From contig NZ_CP034183.1 of the NCBI RefSeq assembly GCF_003860465.1, positions 2,249,501 through 2,313,500 of the forward strand: a DNA stretch of 64,000 nt, written 5' to 3'. Positions 1 through 10,950 of the stretch are shown piece by piece. Under the pieces are notes generated by a model. It did no database searches and had not been told where the DNA came from. It was given only the letters and a program-made list of their open reading frames with translations. Position numbers and translations under genes: made by a program. Every line of letters starts with the position of its first letter. Positions within the stretch are counted from its first letter, which is position 1. This DNA is from Deinococcus psychrotolerans. GTDB lineage: Bacteria > Deinococcota > Deinococci > Deinococcales > Deinococcaceae.

Positions 1-520
<520 letters not shown>

Positions 521-522
521 GC

Positions 523-1269
523 TTAAACCTCCTCGCCAGCGGCGGAAGCTGCGGGCGCGGCCGATGTGGCAACGGCGGCCCGAACGGTGCGCTGCTCGAC
601 GCGTTTTTCCGGCTCTGCATTCAGCACCACCCGCTGAACATAGATGCCGGGGGTGTCGATGGCGTCGGGGTCAAGCTCGCCGATTTCCACGATCTCTTCG
701 ACTTCCGCCACTGTGACGCGCCCACAGGTGGCCACCACCGGATTGAAGTTGCGGGCGGTCTTGCGGTAGATCAGGTTGCCTGCCCTGTCGGCCTTCCAGG
801 CTTTGACCAAGCTCACGTCGGCCACGATGCCGCGCTCCAGCAGGTACATTTGGCCGTCAAAGTCCTTGAGTTCTTTGCCCTCGGCCACCAGCGTGCCCAC
901 GCCCGTCTTGGTGTAAAAGGCCGGAATGCCCGCGCCGCCCGCCCGCATCCGCTCGGCCAGAGTGCCCTGCGGCGTGAATTCCAGCTCCAGTTCGCCGCTG
1001 AGGTACTGGCGCTCGAATTCCTTGTTCTCGCCCACGTAGCTGCTGACCATTTTGCGAATCTGGCGGCTTTGCAGCAGCAGCCCCAGCCCGAAACCGTCCA
1101 CGCCCGCGTTGTTGCTGACCGCCGTCAGGCCGGTCACGCCGCTGTCTCTGAGGGCCGCGATCAGCGCTTCGGGAATGCCGCACAGCCCGAAACCGCCCAC
1201 CGCCACCGTCTGATTGTTCTGCACTATGTCCGAAAGCGCCGCTTGAGCGCTGGGATAGACCTTGTTCAT
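523..1269 (-). CDS. scoA: 3-oxoacid/acyl-CoA transferase subunit A
   Basis: Alpha subunit (248 aa) of the CoA-transferase. The glycine-rich GGFGLCGIP motif typical of the subunit is at residues 25-33. The open frame extends upstream to 1374, but the ATG at 1269 is preferred because it is preceded by AGGAGAG and gives the normal family length and N-terminus (MNKVYPSAQ). It is first in a two-gene operon with the B subunit and is divergent from the threonine aldolase gene. Confidence 0.93.
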   Translation of the reverse strand: MNKVYPSAQAALSDIVQNNQTVAVGGFGLCGIPEALIAALRDSGVTGLTAVSNNAGVDGFGLGLLLQSRQIRKMVSSYVGENKEFERQYLSGELELEFTPQGTLAERMRAGGAGIPAFYTKTGVGTLVAEGKELKDFDGQMYLLERGIVADVSLVKAWKADRAGNLIYRKTARNFNPVVATCGRVTVAEVEEIVEIGELDPDAIDTPGIYVQRVVLNAEPEKRVEQRTVRAAVATSAAPAASAAGEEV

Positions 1270-1400
1270 GGCTCTCCTGAAATGCAAGTTGAATTGAAGT
1301 TCTTGGCCCACTTTAGTACGGAATCTGGAGAGGGGCGGCCCAGCTGCCGTTTGGCGTGCGGCAATCACGTCCATAAAGCGCTCATACGGGCTTGTGGCGC

Positions 1401-1406
1401 TAGCAT
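1401..1406 (+). promoter_or_regulatory. -10 element (TAGCAT), leaderless promoter of the threonine aldolase gene
   Basis: TAGCAT ends 6 nt before the ATG at 1413, and there is no ribosome-binding site. This fits TANNNT promoters of leaderless mRNAs known in Deinococcus. No clear -35 is visible. Confidence 0.55.
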
Positions 1407-1412
1407 TCCGGC

Positions 1413-2447
1413 ATGACTTTTCAAGACGTTCAGCCTGTTCCCACGCAGCGTATCGATCTGCGCTCCGATACCGTCACCGTGCCTACTCCCGAAATGCGCT
1501 TGGCGATGGCCGAGGCGGTGGTGGGTGACGACGTCTACGGCGAGGATCCTACCGTCAACACCCTGCAAAGTGAGGTGGCCCGGCTGCTCGGCAAGGAAGC
1601 GGCGCTGTTTATGCCCTCGGGCAGCATGACCAACCAGGCCGCGATTGCCATGCACACCTCGCGCGGCCAGGAAGTCATCTGCGCCGAGGGCTCGCACATC
1701 TACGAATGGGAACTCGGGATGATGGCGGCCTTTTCGGGAGTGGTGCCGCGTTTCGTGCCTGCGCCGCTGGGTGTGCCTGACCCGCAGCAAGTTCGGCGTG
1801 CAGTGAGGCGCAGCATTCACCAATCGCCGACGGGCCTGATCAGCTTGGAAAACACCCACAACAAAATGGGCGGCACCGTCATTCCTTTAGATGTGGTGGC
1901 AGCTATTCGCACGGTGGCCGATGAAGAAGGCTTGCCGCTGCACCTCGACGGCGCACGCATGGCCAACGCGGCGGCGGCGCTGGGCGTGAGTTTGGCCGAG
2001 GTCGCCGCACCCTTTGACAGCGTGTCGCTGTGCCTGAGTAAAGGGCTGGGCGCACCGGTGGGCAGCGTACTGGCCGGAGCAAAAGCCGACTTGGTGCGGG
2101 CGCACCGCTACCGCAAGATGCTGGGCGGCGGCATGCGTCAGGCCGGAATCCTGGCGGCGGCGGGTCTGATGGCCCTGCGCGACGGCCCCGCCCGCTTAGC
2201 CGCCGACCACGCCCGCACCCGCAAATTGGCCGAAGCGCTGGTAGATGCAGGCTACGCCGTGAACCTGGCGGCGGTGCAGACCAACATCATCTACGCCACC
2301 ATTCCCGACGCCCAGAGCAAAGTGGAGCGCTGGGCCGAGCAGGGTCTACTCGCCAGCGCTCTCGACATCGACAGCGTGCGTTTTGTGCTGCACTACCAAA
2401 TCACCGATGAAATGCTGGAGCGGGCGGTAAGGGTACTCACCGCTTAG
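1413..2447 (+). CDS. ltaE: Low-specificity L-threonine aldolase (PLP-dependent)
   Basis: 344-aa fold-type I PLP enzyme cleaving L-threonine or allo-threonine to glycine and acetaldehyde. The N-terminal DLRSDTVT motif (residues 15-22), HLDGAR (177-182) and the PLP lysine in [12 protein letters not shown] (K210) are all present, and the length is normal for the family. It is translated from a probable leaderless transcript and is followed 27 nt later by a CPBP protease gene. The glycine it makes could feed the glycine decarboxylase encoded at 33.5 kb, but they are not co-transcribed. Confidence 0.93.
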   Translation: MTFQDVQPVPTQRIDLRSDTVTVPTPEMRLAMAEAVVGDDVYGEDPTVNTLQSEVARLLGKEAALFMPSGSMTNQAAIAMHTSRGQEVICAEGSHIYEWELGMMAAFSGVVPRFVPAPLGVPDPQQVRRAVRRSIHQSPTGLISLENTHNKMGGTVIPLDVVAAIRTVADEEGLPLHLDGARMANAAAALGVSLAEVAAPFDSVSLCLSKGLGAPVGSVLAGAKADLVRAHRYRKMLGGGMRQAGILAAAGLMALRDGPARLAADHARTRKLAEALVDAGYAVNLAAVQTNIIYATIPDAQSKVERWAEQGLLASALDIDSVRFVLHYQITDEMLERAVRVLTA

Positions 2448-2462
2448 GGGGAAGGCGGGCGC

Positions 2463-2468
2463 TAACCT
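2463..2468 (+). promoter_or_regulatory. -10 element (TAACCT), leaderless promoter of the CPBP protease gene
   Basis: TAACCT ends 6 nt before the ATG at 2475, with no ribosome-binding site between. Confidence 0.5.
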
Positions 2469-2474
2469 AACGGC

Positions 2475-3479
2475 ATGGCCGATCTGCCGCCCTACAAAAC
2501 CTCCCCCGATCTGCACCCGGTTTCCGAATTGTTTGCCGGCGAAGTCGCGCCGCTGCCTGCCGAGTTGAAGCCGGGCCAGCCCCCCATCACCCCAGCCGAG
2601 GGAGCTTGGGCGGCGCTGATCGTGCTGGGAATGCAAAACCTGATCTCGGCGCTGGCCACACGCGTGTTCCACTTGCCGCTGGGTGTGTCTCTGCTGCTGG
2701 CTTTTCTCAGCACCGTCATCGTGTTTGGCCTGACCATGCGCCGCACCGCGCTGGCCCTCTTCCAAGATTTGCGCTGGCGCACTAGGCCCAACTGGGGTGT
2801 GATGTTCGGCGCATTCGGGTTGGGCTTCGTCGCTTCGCGGGCCCTCTTGCTGTTCGTGCTCAGCCTCTGGCCGCAGGGCGCTCAGACCGTGCCGGAGTTC
2901 GCCTCTAAAGGCTACGACATGTGGGTGCTGCTGCTGGTGGCGGGCTTTTTGATTCCGGTGGCCGAGGAAATCGCTTTCCGGGGGCTGCTGCTGCGCGGCT
3001 TGGAATGGGTTCGGGGACCAATCTTCGCTGCCGTCGTTTCCAGCTTGCTGTTCGGCTTCGCGCATGGTGCGCCCGCTCAGGTCATCGCCATTTTGCCGCT
3101 GGCGTGGTTGCTGGCCCGCAGCGTGCAGTACAGCGGCTCGCTGTGGACGAGCGTCGGCGTGCATATCCTCAACAACGCGCTGGCCGTCGGCCTCGGCGCA
3201 CTGTTGCAGGGGCGCGACATGAACGCCCTGACTGGCGACCTCGCCAGCACCACCATACCGCTGAGTTTGGGCCTGGCCGCTTTATTGATCGGCGTGGCGG
3301 CGCTGGTGGTGGGCACACTGTGGCTCACGCCGCGCACCTCACCCGCGCCTGCCCTGCGCTTTCCGAGTTGGCCCGTCTGGACTGCCAGCACTCTGGTCTT
3401 GGTGGTGTTGGTGCTGGCGGTGGTGGGACTGGCGACGGTGCCGATCTTTTTCCCAGAGCTGAATGTCAAAGGGCTGTAA
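2475..3479 (+). CDS. CPBP family intramembrane glutamic endopeptidase
   Basis: 334-aa multi-pass membrane protein of the CAAX-protease/bacteriocin-processing (Abi, CPBP) family. The three family motifs are visible: EExxxR (E164, E165, R169), F-A-H near residue 197, and H229 with N232 in HILNN. Several hydrophobic helices precede the catalytic domain, and two more follow it at the C-terminus (about 255-325). These proteases cleave membrane-embedded substrates; the target here is unknown. The gene precedes a Yip1-domain membrane protein gene by about 110 nt. Confidence 0.88.
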   Translation: MADLPPYKTSPDLHPVSELFAGEVAPLPAELKPGQPPITPAEGAWAALIVLGMQNLISALATRVFHLPLGVSLLLAFLSTVIVFGLTMRRTALALFQDLRWRTRPNWGVMFGAFGLGFVASRALLLFVLSLWPQGAQTVPEFASKGYDMWVLLLVAGFLIPVAEEIAFRGLLLRGLEWVRGPIFAAVVSSLLFGFAHGAPAQVIAILPLAWLLARSVQYSGSLWTSVGVHILNNALAVGLGALLQGRDMNALTGDLASTTIPLSLGLAALLIGVAALVVGTLWLTPRTSPAPALRFPSWPVWTASTLVLVVLVLAVVGLATVPIFFPELNVKGL

Positions 3480-3586
3480 CCCGCACCGGCTCGGCAACTC
3501 GTCGCCGCATGGTCACGTATATCGTCACGTATCAAGACTCAAGCGCTCCCTGTGACTTTCACCCTCTCCAAAAAGGCCAACTGCTG

Positions 3587-4315
3587 ATGACCAATCTTTC
3601 TAAGTCTGCCGCCCCTGCTCCTGCGCCTAATCTCGCTGACCTGATCACTCAGCCGAGAGCCTTTTTTGAAGCGTTGGGCCGCCTGCCTGCCAAGCCCAGC
3701 CGCTACCTGTGGTTGGTGGCCCTGGCCACCCTGGTCGGCGGAATTTCGACCACAGTGCTGGCCCGTCATTTACTGTCGGCCCAGTCCAGCGCCCTATCTG
3801 GCGGCCTGGCTATTTCACCGCTGTTTGGCTACGGCGCGGCGGCTTTTGCCACCACCTTTATCAGCGTGCTGCTGTGGTTGTTGTTGTGGGGTCTGGGCAC
3901 ACTGGGCGCAGGCAAGGAAGGACGCGCCGCCGAAGTGTACGGAGCGGTCTTTTTCCCTTCGCTGATTTGGGCGATTCTCTTGCTGCCGCTGGGCGCTCTC
4001 TTTGCGCCGGAAATCACTGTCGCTGCGCCCAACTTGACGGGCCTGAGCGGACTGGAGCTGCAAAAAGCCTTGCAGCCGTATACCCAGGCTTTGCAGGCTT
4101 CGTTCAACAGCTTGGCCATCAGCAAAGTCAGCACCTACGTCGGTTACGCCATTTACCTGTGGCAATTTATCCTCGCCTTCATCGGCTTCCGGGTACTGAC
4201 CGGCAACCAAACCAAAGCCTGGCGCGGCGTGTTGTTTCCGGCGGCGCTGCTGGCGGTCTTGGTGTTGGCCAGCTACCTGGTTTCAAAAGCCGTGACCAGC
4301 TTGGTGGCAGGCTGA
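3587..4315 (+). CDS. Yip1-domain integral membrane protein
   Basis: 242-aa protein with about five hydrophobic segments and the Yip1 family pattern: a short soluble N-terminus ending in a TQPRAFFEAL motif, then clustered transmembrane helices. The frame stays open far upstream (from 2921), but that part shadows the CPBP gene. The ATG at 3587 starts the recognisable domain and follows a weak AAGG site. Function of bacterial Yip1 proteins is poorly defined; many sit beside transporters, as here beside an ABC exporter. Confidence 0.8.
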   Translation: MTNLSKSAAPAPAPNLADLITQPRAFFEALGRLPAKPSRYLWLVALATLVGGISTTVLARHLLSAQSSALSGGLAISPLFGYGAAAFATTFISVLLWLLLWGLGTLGAGKEGRAAEVYGAVFFPSLIWAILLLPLGALFAPEITVAAPNLTGLSGLELQKALQPYTQALQASFNSLAISKVSTYVGYAIYLWQFILAFIGFRVLTGNQTKAWRGVLFPAALLAVLVLASYLVSKAVTSLVAG

Positions 4316-4460
4316 GCGTCTGTGATGCACGGCGTTTCTTGCCTAGCCTCCGCCGAAAGCCGACCTCTACGGAAAGCCAGCCTCCACCAAAAGTAAGTCG
4401 CGCCACCCTGCCGCCGCGTGATAGTTCTTGAGGCATGAGCGTCCAGCGAGGAGTCACCCC

Positions 4461-5806
4461 ATGACCACACCCACATCTGCCGGTAATCCAAAGCGCCGCC
4501 CCAGCTTCGTGCGCCGCTTTTGGTTGCCCGCGCTGGTGGTCATCAGCGTCGGGATCACCGCGTTTGCCTTCTTGCGGCCCAGCGGCCCTACCGGACTGCC
4601 GGTCAACGTGGTAGCGGCCACCACCCAGATTTTTACTCGCACTGTCAGCGGCACTGGCAGCGCCAAAGCTGAAGTGGCCCGCAGCGTCAACTTCGCCGTG
4701 AACGGCAACGTGGCGCAGGTGAACGTCAAAGTGGGCGACACCGTGCAGGTGGGTCAGGTGCTGGCCAAGCTGGACACCGCCGCCCAAGTCCGCGACCTTG
4801 CCAGCGCTCAGGCCGCCTTTGACGCGGCGCAGTCTGACATTGCCCGTGCCGAGGCTGCTGCTAGCGACGCCGCCCAAGACAATAGCCGCAACCTCACCAA
4901 CGCTCAGTTGACGCGGGCGAGCGCGGAAGCGGCGCTGAGAACCGCCGAAGCCACGCTGGCGAGTCAAGCCAAATTGCAAGCGCTGGGAGCCGTCAGCGCT
5001 CAGGATTTACAGGCGGCGCAGGCCAGCCGCGATGACGCCGCCCGCAAGCGCGATCAAGCCGAGGCGGATTTGCGGTACGCCAAAAACCGCAGTCCCCAGA
5101 GCAGCGCCGCCAGCGTGGCCCAGTCGCGTTCAGCCCTAGAAAGCGCCCGCGTGCGGCTGGCCAATGCCGGGGCCGCGCTGACGGACGCCGAACTCAAGGC
5201 TCCGGCGGGCGGGGTGGTCAGTGCGGTGGGCATCACGGCGGGCAACGCCACCGCCAGCCCTGCTGTGGTGATCACCGATCCGGCCCAGCTTTACTTGCAA
5301 GTGCCTTTTGACGAAACCCGCGCCCCCGATTTGAAAAGCGGCCAGCCTGCTGTGGTAACGTTCGACGCGCTGCCCAACCAGACCTTTAGCGGCACGGTGG
5401 CCCGAATAGACCCCACCGCCGACGCCAGCGGCAACGCGGCCAGCGTGGTGGTCAAAATCCGGCTGCCCGACGTCAGAAAATCGGGCGTGAGCAAAGTCAA
5501 GCCGGGCTTTACTGGCACCGCCGTCGTGACCGTGCGCCGCATCCAAGACGCCGTGACGGTGCCGATCGAAGCCACTTTGGAGGGAGAGGGCAACACCCTC
5601 AAAGTCTTTAGAGTCACGCCCGGCACACCCAAAGGCGCTCAACTCGTCGGCACCGCACAGCCTGTGACGGTTACCCAGCAAGACCGCAACGCCAACCTCG
5701 CCGCCGTAACCGGCCTCAAAGCGGGCGACCTGATAGTGGACACCCCAGACCCTGGTCTCAAAGCCGGAAGCCGCGTGCTGTATTCCGCGCCGAGCCGCCG
5801 AGCGCC

Positions 5807-5810
<4 letters not shown>
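4461..5810 (+). CDS. Efflux periplasmic adaptor (HlyD/MacA-type)
   Basis: 449-aa membrane-fusion/adaptor subunit. A short basic N-terminus is followed by one transmembrane anchor (about residues 18-35), a lipoyl-like half (SVNFAVNGNVAQVNVKVGDT region), an alanine- and glutamine-rich alpha-helical coiled hairpin (about 105-220), the second lipoyl half and beta-barrel domains. The start at 4461 is chosen over the longer frame (4428) because GAGGAG lies just upstream. Its stop overlaps the ATPase gene (ATGA), so adaptor, ATPase and permease form one operon resembling macAB. Confidence 0.9.
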
Positions 5811-6570
<760 letters not shown>

Positions 6571-6574
<4 letters not shown>

Positions 6575-7779
6575 ACGTTCTGGAAAATATTCAAACCGCC
6601 CTCTCCGCGATTGCCTCCAACAAGCTCCGCAGTCTGCTGACCATGCTGGGCGTCATCATCGGGGTCTTTGCGGTGACCACTATGCTCAGCCTCGGGCAAA
6701 TGGCGACGCAGACGATTACCAAGCAGCTCGATAGCATCGGCGGGCGCACTTTGTTCGTGCAGCAGGACTTTTCCAGTGGTAAACCCAGCCCCAACTTCAC
6801 CCAAGATGACGTCGATGCTCTGGCAAGCTTGCCGATCACCAACATCAGTTCTGTTCCGGTGGGCTTGCAGGCCAGCGCTGCGGGCAAAAGCGTCAGTGTG
6901 CAGGCCAGCGGCGTGGCGGCAGATTACCCCGAAAAGGCCCGTGACGTGACCCTCAGCAGCGGGCGCTTTTTTACTGCCTCCGAGGAAAGGGGCGCGGCTC
7001 CGGTGATGGTGATTTTGTCCACCACCGCCAATAAACTCTTCCCCAATCAAAACCCCGTCGGTAAGGCCGTGCGGCTGGAGATGCTGGGTGCAAAAGGCCA
7101 GACGGTGAGCCGCGAGCAATTCACCGTCATCGGCGTGACCCAGCCGCAGGGCGGGGTTTTTGGTGGCGGGCAAGACAGCGCTTATGTTCCTTTGTCGTAT
7201 GTTTGGCGCAATTACACCGAGCGCGGCACCTACTCCTTTTTGCAGTTCAAGATCAGTCCACAGGCCGACGCTGTGCGCACCGAAGCCCGCCTCAAGCAAA
7301 TCTTGGAGCGGCGGCGCGGCAGCACCAACTTTCAGGTCATCAACCTCGATCAGTTCGTGCAGCAGTTCTCGCAGATCACCACTGTCTTGCAGATTTTGCT
7401 GGCGGGCATCGGCGGGTTGAGCTTACTCGTCGGCGGCATCGGCATTATGAACATCATGCTGGTATCGGTCACGGAGCGCACCCGCGAAATCGGCCTCCGC
7501 AAAGCGCTGGGCGCTCGGCGCGGCACGATTCTGGGCCAGTTTCTGATCGAAGCGGTGACGCTGACGGCTCTGGGCGGCTTAGTCGGCTACTTGCTGACCG
7601 TCGTGACCGTTACTTTGGTCAGTCTGGCCGCGCCGAAGTTCTTCCCGCAGGTGATCTTGTCGCCGGGGGTGGCGCTGCTGGCCCTGGTCGTCAGTGCTCT
7701 GACCGGCGTGATCTTCGGCGTCTGGCCCGCCCAACGCGCCGCCGCTTTGCCGCCGATTGAAGCGCTGCGTTACGAGTGA
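6571..7779 (+). CDS. ABC exporter permease (MacB-type, MacB_PCD plus FtsX domains)
   Basis: 402-aa permease starting with GTG inside the ATPase stop. There is one N-terminal transmembrane helix (about residues 20-42), a large extracytoplasmic domain, then three C-terminal helices of the FtsX domain, with the family motif GGIGIMNIMLVSVTERTREI linking the first two. With the adaptor and ATPase it would form a MacAB-like tripartite exporter for a peptide, lipid or drug; the substrate is unknown. No outer-membrane channel gene is adjacent. Confidence 0.92.
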
Positions 7780-7829
7780 CTCTGCCAGATAGTCAATGTT
7801 TTGTCTGATTTATCTGCGAAAATCAAGCC

Positions 7830-8819
7830 ATGTTCAGGCGCAAAAAAACGAACCAACCAGTACTCTTCAGCAACTTAGACTGGCCGGTAGTGCCAGTGGA
7901 GTCTTGGGACACGGCACAGACTTCAGAAGCCGACGCGCTCAATCTTGTTCGGCTGTCTGGCCGCCACCTTGAAGCCTGGGAAGCTGTAGGAATTAAAATC
8001 GCCCAGTTTCTTGCTCCACAGTTGACCCAGGATGAAACAGGTCAGGATATGCTGCTGGAAGTTCCTTTACTGGCATATCAGCATCAGCAAGCATTTTGGA
8101 TTTTCATCTATTCGGCGGCCACTCCACAAGCGGCCAGCCATTTCATAAGTGTGGAGCAAATGGCCCTAAAAGCTGGTGCTACAGCGGGTTATTTTGCTCC
8201 TGCCCCTTTACCGCTCAAGGGCGCTGAAGGAAGGTCACTTTTCGATCCTTTCCATTTTCCGCTCTTTGTTTTGGAGCAGGACAAGCCCCTCCCTGAAGAC
8301 GATTACTTGATGTGGTGGCCAGAAAGTGCCGAAGACCGCTTGGTGGGCAGCGAGTATGCACAGATGCTTGAGCGGATTTATCAGCTTCAGGATGAATATG
8401 GGTCACTGTTGTGCGGGGTGATCGCGCTTCAAGTCGGGTGGGCTGAAGCGGAGAGCGGCGTAGCACGGGCTGATTTTCCAGCGCAAACGGCTTACGCCCA
8501 CGTTGAGTGTCCCAGCGGCTTGCCTATGGTGATCAGTATGAGTCAGGAGAAGGGCTTGCGTTTTCACTTTGCCAGATCGCGCAATTCACTGGCTCAGCGT
8601 TTGGCCTTGCTGCGCGTGATGGAGCGTTATCTGAGTCAGTTGACGCTGGCTGCGCGAGAAGCTGAGTTGCCTTCAGATGCGCAGAGACGCGGCCCGGAAG
8701 ATGAAAAGCCGAGTCGTTGGTGGAGCGGTATGCCGCGTTTTGTGGATAATCGATTGGACCAAGGCATGGATTGGTTGTCCATGTCTGTGGGCCTGATCAT
8801 GACCTCAGCTCAAGGATAA
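7830..8819 (+). CDS. Protein of unknown function (329 aa)
   Basis: Not recognised. It is a soluble, acidic protein with no signal peptide or transmembrane segment, rich in aromatic residues (FWIFIYSAA, MWWPESAEDR). Codon use looks somewhat less GC-biased than in neighbouring genes. It stands alone between the exporter operon and tatA; about 155 nt of non-coding sequence follows it. The long uninterrupted frame and protein-like composition make it a real gene. Confidence 0.7.
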   Translation: MFRRKKTNQPVLFSNLDWPVVPVESWDTAQTSEADALNLVRLSGRHLEAWEAVGIKIAQFLAPQLTQDETGQDMLLEVPLLAYQHQQAFWIFIYSAATPQAASHFISVEQMALKAGATAGYFAPAPLPLKGAEGRSLFDPFHFPLFVLEQDKPLPEDDYLMWWPESAEDRLVGSEYAQMLERIYQLQDEYGSLLCGVIALQVGWAEAESGVARADFPAQTAYAHVECPSGLPMVISMSQEKGLRFHFARSRNSLAQRLALLRVMERYLSQLTLAAREAELPSDAQRRGPEDEKPSRWWSGMPRFVDNRLDQGMDWLSMSVGLIMTSAQG

Positions 8820-8975
8820 AGCTTGGAGAGCTTTCCCTCTTTATCTCCTTACTGGCGGTTCAAAGCCTTCACCCTTTCATCTGCCCGCTCCCTGCCCTCT
8901 CCAGACTAAAGGAACGCGGGAACAGACCCAAGCAGCTCCAATCGGCTGAGGGCCAATCCCCCGCTCGGAGGCACT

Positions 8976-9269
8976 ATGCTCGGCATTCTAGAACCCGGTC
9001 ACCTGATCTTAATTTTGCTCGCCGCTCTGCTGATTTTTGGCCCCCGCAAACTGCCGGAACTCGGCAAGAGCCTCGGCCAGACCTTGCGCGAGTTTCGCCA
9101 ACACACCAGCGGTCTGAGCAGCGACTTGTCTGCCAGCTTGTCGGAGCCGGCTGCTCAAACCCAGGCAGTGGCCCAACCCCAGATCTTGCCGGCGGGCCAG
9201 ACCGTTCAGGTGATCGCGGCAGTGCCCGCTCCCGCCGCCGAGCACCTCGGCCAAGAGTCTCATCTCTAA
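8976..9269 (+). CDS. tatA: Sec-independent translocase subunit TatA/TatE
   Basis: 97-aa TatA-family protein: a short periplasmic N-terminus, a single hydrophobic helix (about residues 8-21), the [15 protein letters not shown] hinge and amphipathic helix, then a disordered Q/A/P-rich tail. It starts at ATG 8976 with GGAGG upstream. TatC is not in this window. A clear Tat substrate, the histidine phosphatase at 44.8 kb, is encoded elsewhere in the window. Confidence 0.92.
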   Translation: MLGILEPGHLILILLAALLIFGPRKLPELGKSLGQTLREFRQHTSGLSSDLSASLSEPAAQTQAVAQPQILPAGQTVQVIAAVPAPAAEHLGQESHL

Positions 9270-9285
9270 AAGCGAAGACCAAAGA

Positions 9286-9322
9286 CGCGGGAAGGTGGGC
9301 AAAGTTGTCTTACCTTCCCGCG
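9286..9322. terminator. Bidirectional terminator-like hairpin between tatA and the phosphoribosyltransferase gene
   Basis: Perfect 11-bp inverted repeat CGCGGGAAGGT / ACCTTCCCGCG (9286-9296 and 9312-9322) with a 15-nt loop, between two convergent genes. T-tracts are weak, so intrinsic strength is uncertain. Confidence 0.6.
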
Positions 9323-9323
9323 C

Positions 9324-9878
9324 TCAGCTTTGAACCCACTTCGGCAACTCCTGCAGATACTGCATCGGCAAAGTATTTTCGCCTTGCTTGAAGGCGGCGA
9401 GGTAGCCGTGAACCGTGCCGCCTGCCCGCTCCGTTAAGCGGGCGAGGGCCATCGCCATCGATCCAGTGGCGATCACGTCTTGCACGATCACCACTTTTTT
9501 GCCGCTGAGCCGCTCGGCGTGGGGGCCGTCCAGCCACAGCGTCTCGGAGACGCCCAGCGTCAGGCCCGGCATTTCCTGAATCAGCGGATTTTGCATATAA
9601 GTGCGCCGTTTTTTGCGGGCCACCTGGTAAGGCAGCCCTGACAAGTCGCTGAGTTCGTGGGTCAGCGGCAAGGCGTTGGTCACGACGGTGAGCAGCGCCT
9701 CGGTGCCTTCCGGAATCAGCGGGACGAGCGCCTGCGCCGCCGCTTTGGTCAGTTCGCTGTCGCCGATAAACTCGATCAGCGGCACGAATCCCATTTGGCC
9801 CACCGGCACCAGGCGGAGTTGACGGGTCACGGAGCCGACAGTGATCTGGTACGGATTGGCACCTGTAGAGGTTGTCAT
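9324..9878 (-). CDS. Purine-type phosphoribosyltransferase (Apt/Xpt-like)
   Basis: 184-aa type I PRTase-fold protein. The PRPP loop is [16 protein letters not shown] near residues 127-142. Canonical enzymes have two acidic residues (DD or ED) where this has QD, so one of the pair is missing. An aromatic/basic flap segment ([11 protein letters not shown]) precedes it. Adenine or xanthine salvage is likely, but a regulatory role is possible. It is probably leaderless: TAAGCT ends 6 nt before the ATG at 9878. Confidence 0.78.
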   Translation of the reverse strand: MTTSTGANPYQITVGSVTRQLRLVPVGQMGFVPLIEFIGDSELTKAAAQALVPLIPEGTEALLTVVTNALPLTHELSDLSGLPYQVARKKRRTYMQNPLIQEMPGLTLGVSETLWLDGPHAERLSGKKVVIVQDVIATGSMAMALARLTERAGGTVHGYLAAFKQGENTLPMQYLQELPKWVQS

Positions 9879-9884
9879 GGACTG

Positions 9885-9890
9885 AGCTTA
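9885..9890 (-). promoter_or_regulatory. -10 element (TAAGCT), leaderless promoter of the phosphoribosyltransferase gene
   Basis: On the minus strand TAAGCT is followed by 6 nt (CAGTCC) and then the ATG at 9878. Confidence 0.5.
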
Positions 9891-9981
9891 ACGCGCCGGG
9901 GGGACGCGGTGGCCCACTCCGCACCGCGCCTTGACCTGCGCTGTAATTGCCGAGCTGCTTTACTGCGCGGTCAGGCCCGCT

Positions 9982-10950
9982 TCATTTTGCCAAGGCCCAT
10001 TCAAAACTTTCCCGCGCCCGCGCCTGCATGGCCGCGACTTCGTTCCAATCCGGTTGGGCCTGCTCCAAAGCTGTCCGCAAGGTTTCGGCGTCAACGTGAG
10101 TGGGAAAGCTCTGCGCTCCGGCGTCCAAGCAAAAGCCGCTGACTTTGGGATCGTAACTCAGCCCCACAAAAGGAGTGCCCGCCGCCGCTGCCAGAATCAG
10201 CGCGTGGAGGCGCACGCCTGCCACTGCCCCCGCGCCCGCGATGGCATCTAAGGCCACCTGCGGGTCTTGGGTGCTGAGGACCTCATCCGCGCCGAGCGAG
10301 TGGGCCGCTGCGTCGTCTTCCGGCGGGTAAAAGCTCAGGGCAATCACCCGCCGCCCGCTGGCCCTCAGCTGAGCGGCGAGGCTGGTCAGGCGCTCGGTGG
10401 CGTCTTTCACGTCGCCGCGTGGAGCCAGAATCACCGCGTTGCTGTCTCTGACAATGTTGCCCGAAGGTCTCAGCAGCAAAGCCGGATCGCCGCCCAGCCG
10501 TCCCTTGATCCCCAGCTTGCCGAGCGTCTCCAAGCTCTGCCGATCCCTGACGATCACGTGCACGCCGCGCAGAGTGCGGGCCACCTGCACGCTGCCTGCC
10601 TCGCTGAGTGGCCCGATGCTCTGGTTAAACACCACCGCCCGCTTGCCCAGCGTCCGTGCCAAGCGGATGACGCTGAGGTAATACGTCAGGGTGCGTGAAC
10701 TGGTTTTGTCTTGCAGCAGCCCGCCGCCGCCGGAGAGCAGCACCTCGCCGCTGGCAATCGCCCGCACCAGCGCCAGCGGCTGCATCCGGCCCGCACTGCG
10801 GCAGCCGTAAAGCTGAGCGGTCTGGGTCGGCGTCTGCGAGAGCAGCAGGGGAGAGTGGCCCAGCCCTTTGAGCTCCCGCGAAATCGCCAGTGCGATGGCC
10901 TCGTCTCCGGTGTTGCCAAACCCGTAATAGCCGCTGACCGTGACGTTCAG
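9982..10950 (-). CDS. csaB: Polysaccharide pyruvyl transferase CsaB, apparent CTG start
   Basis: About 322 aa. CsaB adds pyruvate ketal to cell-wall polysaccharide so that SLH-domain surface proteins can bind. Family features are the N-terminal VSGYYGFGNTGDEAI, GGGGLLQDKTS, NQSIGPL and GVRLHALILAA. The domain begins before any in-frame ATG or GTG: the ATG giving a 267-aa form would remove the conserved N-terminus, and a stop lies upstream. The best start is CTG at 10950, overlapping the upstream gene's TGA as CTGA, which mimics the usual ATGA coupling. Its partner is the DUF5693 gene. Confidence 0.85.
   Translation of the reverse strand: MNVTVSGYYGFGNTGDEAIALAISRELKGLGHSPLLLSQTPTQTAQLYGCRSAGRMQPLALVRAIASGEVLLSGGGGLLQDKTSSRTLTYYLSVIRLARTLGKRAVVFNQSIGPLSEAGSVQVARTLRGVHVIVRDRQSLETLGKLGIKGRLGGDPALLLRPSGNIVRDSNAVILAPRGDVKDATERLTSLAAQLRASGRRVIALSFYPPEDDAAAHSLGADEVLSTQDPQVALDAIAGAGAVAGVRLHALILAAAAGTPFVGLSYDPKVSGFCLDAGAQSFPTHVDAETLRTALEQAQPDWNEVAAMQARARESFEWALAK

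Noticed and set aside
10686..10919. Minus-strand frame starting MATPETRPSH over the csaB N-terminus
   Set aside because: It is out of frame with CsaB, whose conserved sequence is continuous through the region in the CTG-start frame.
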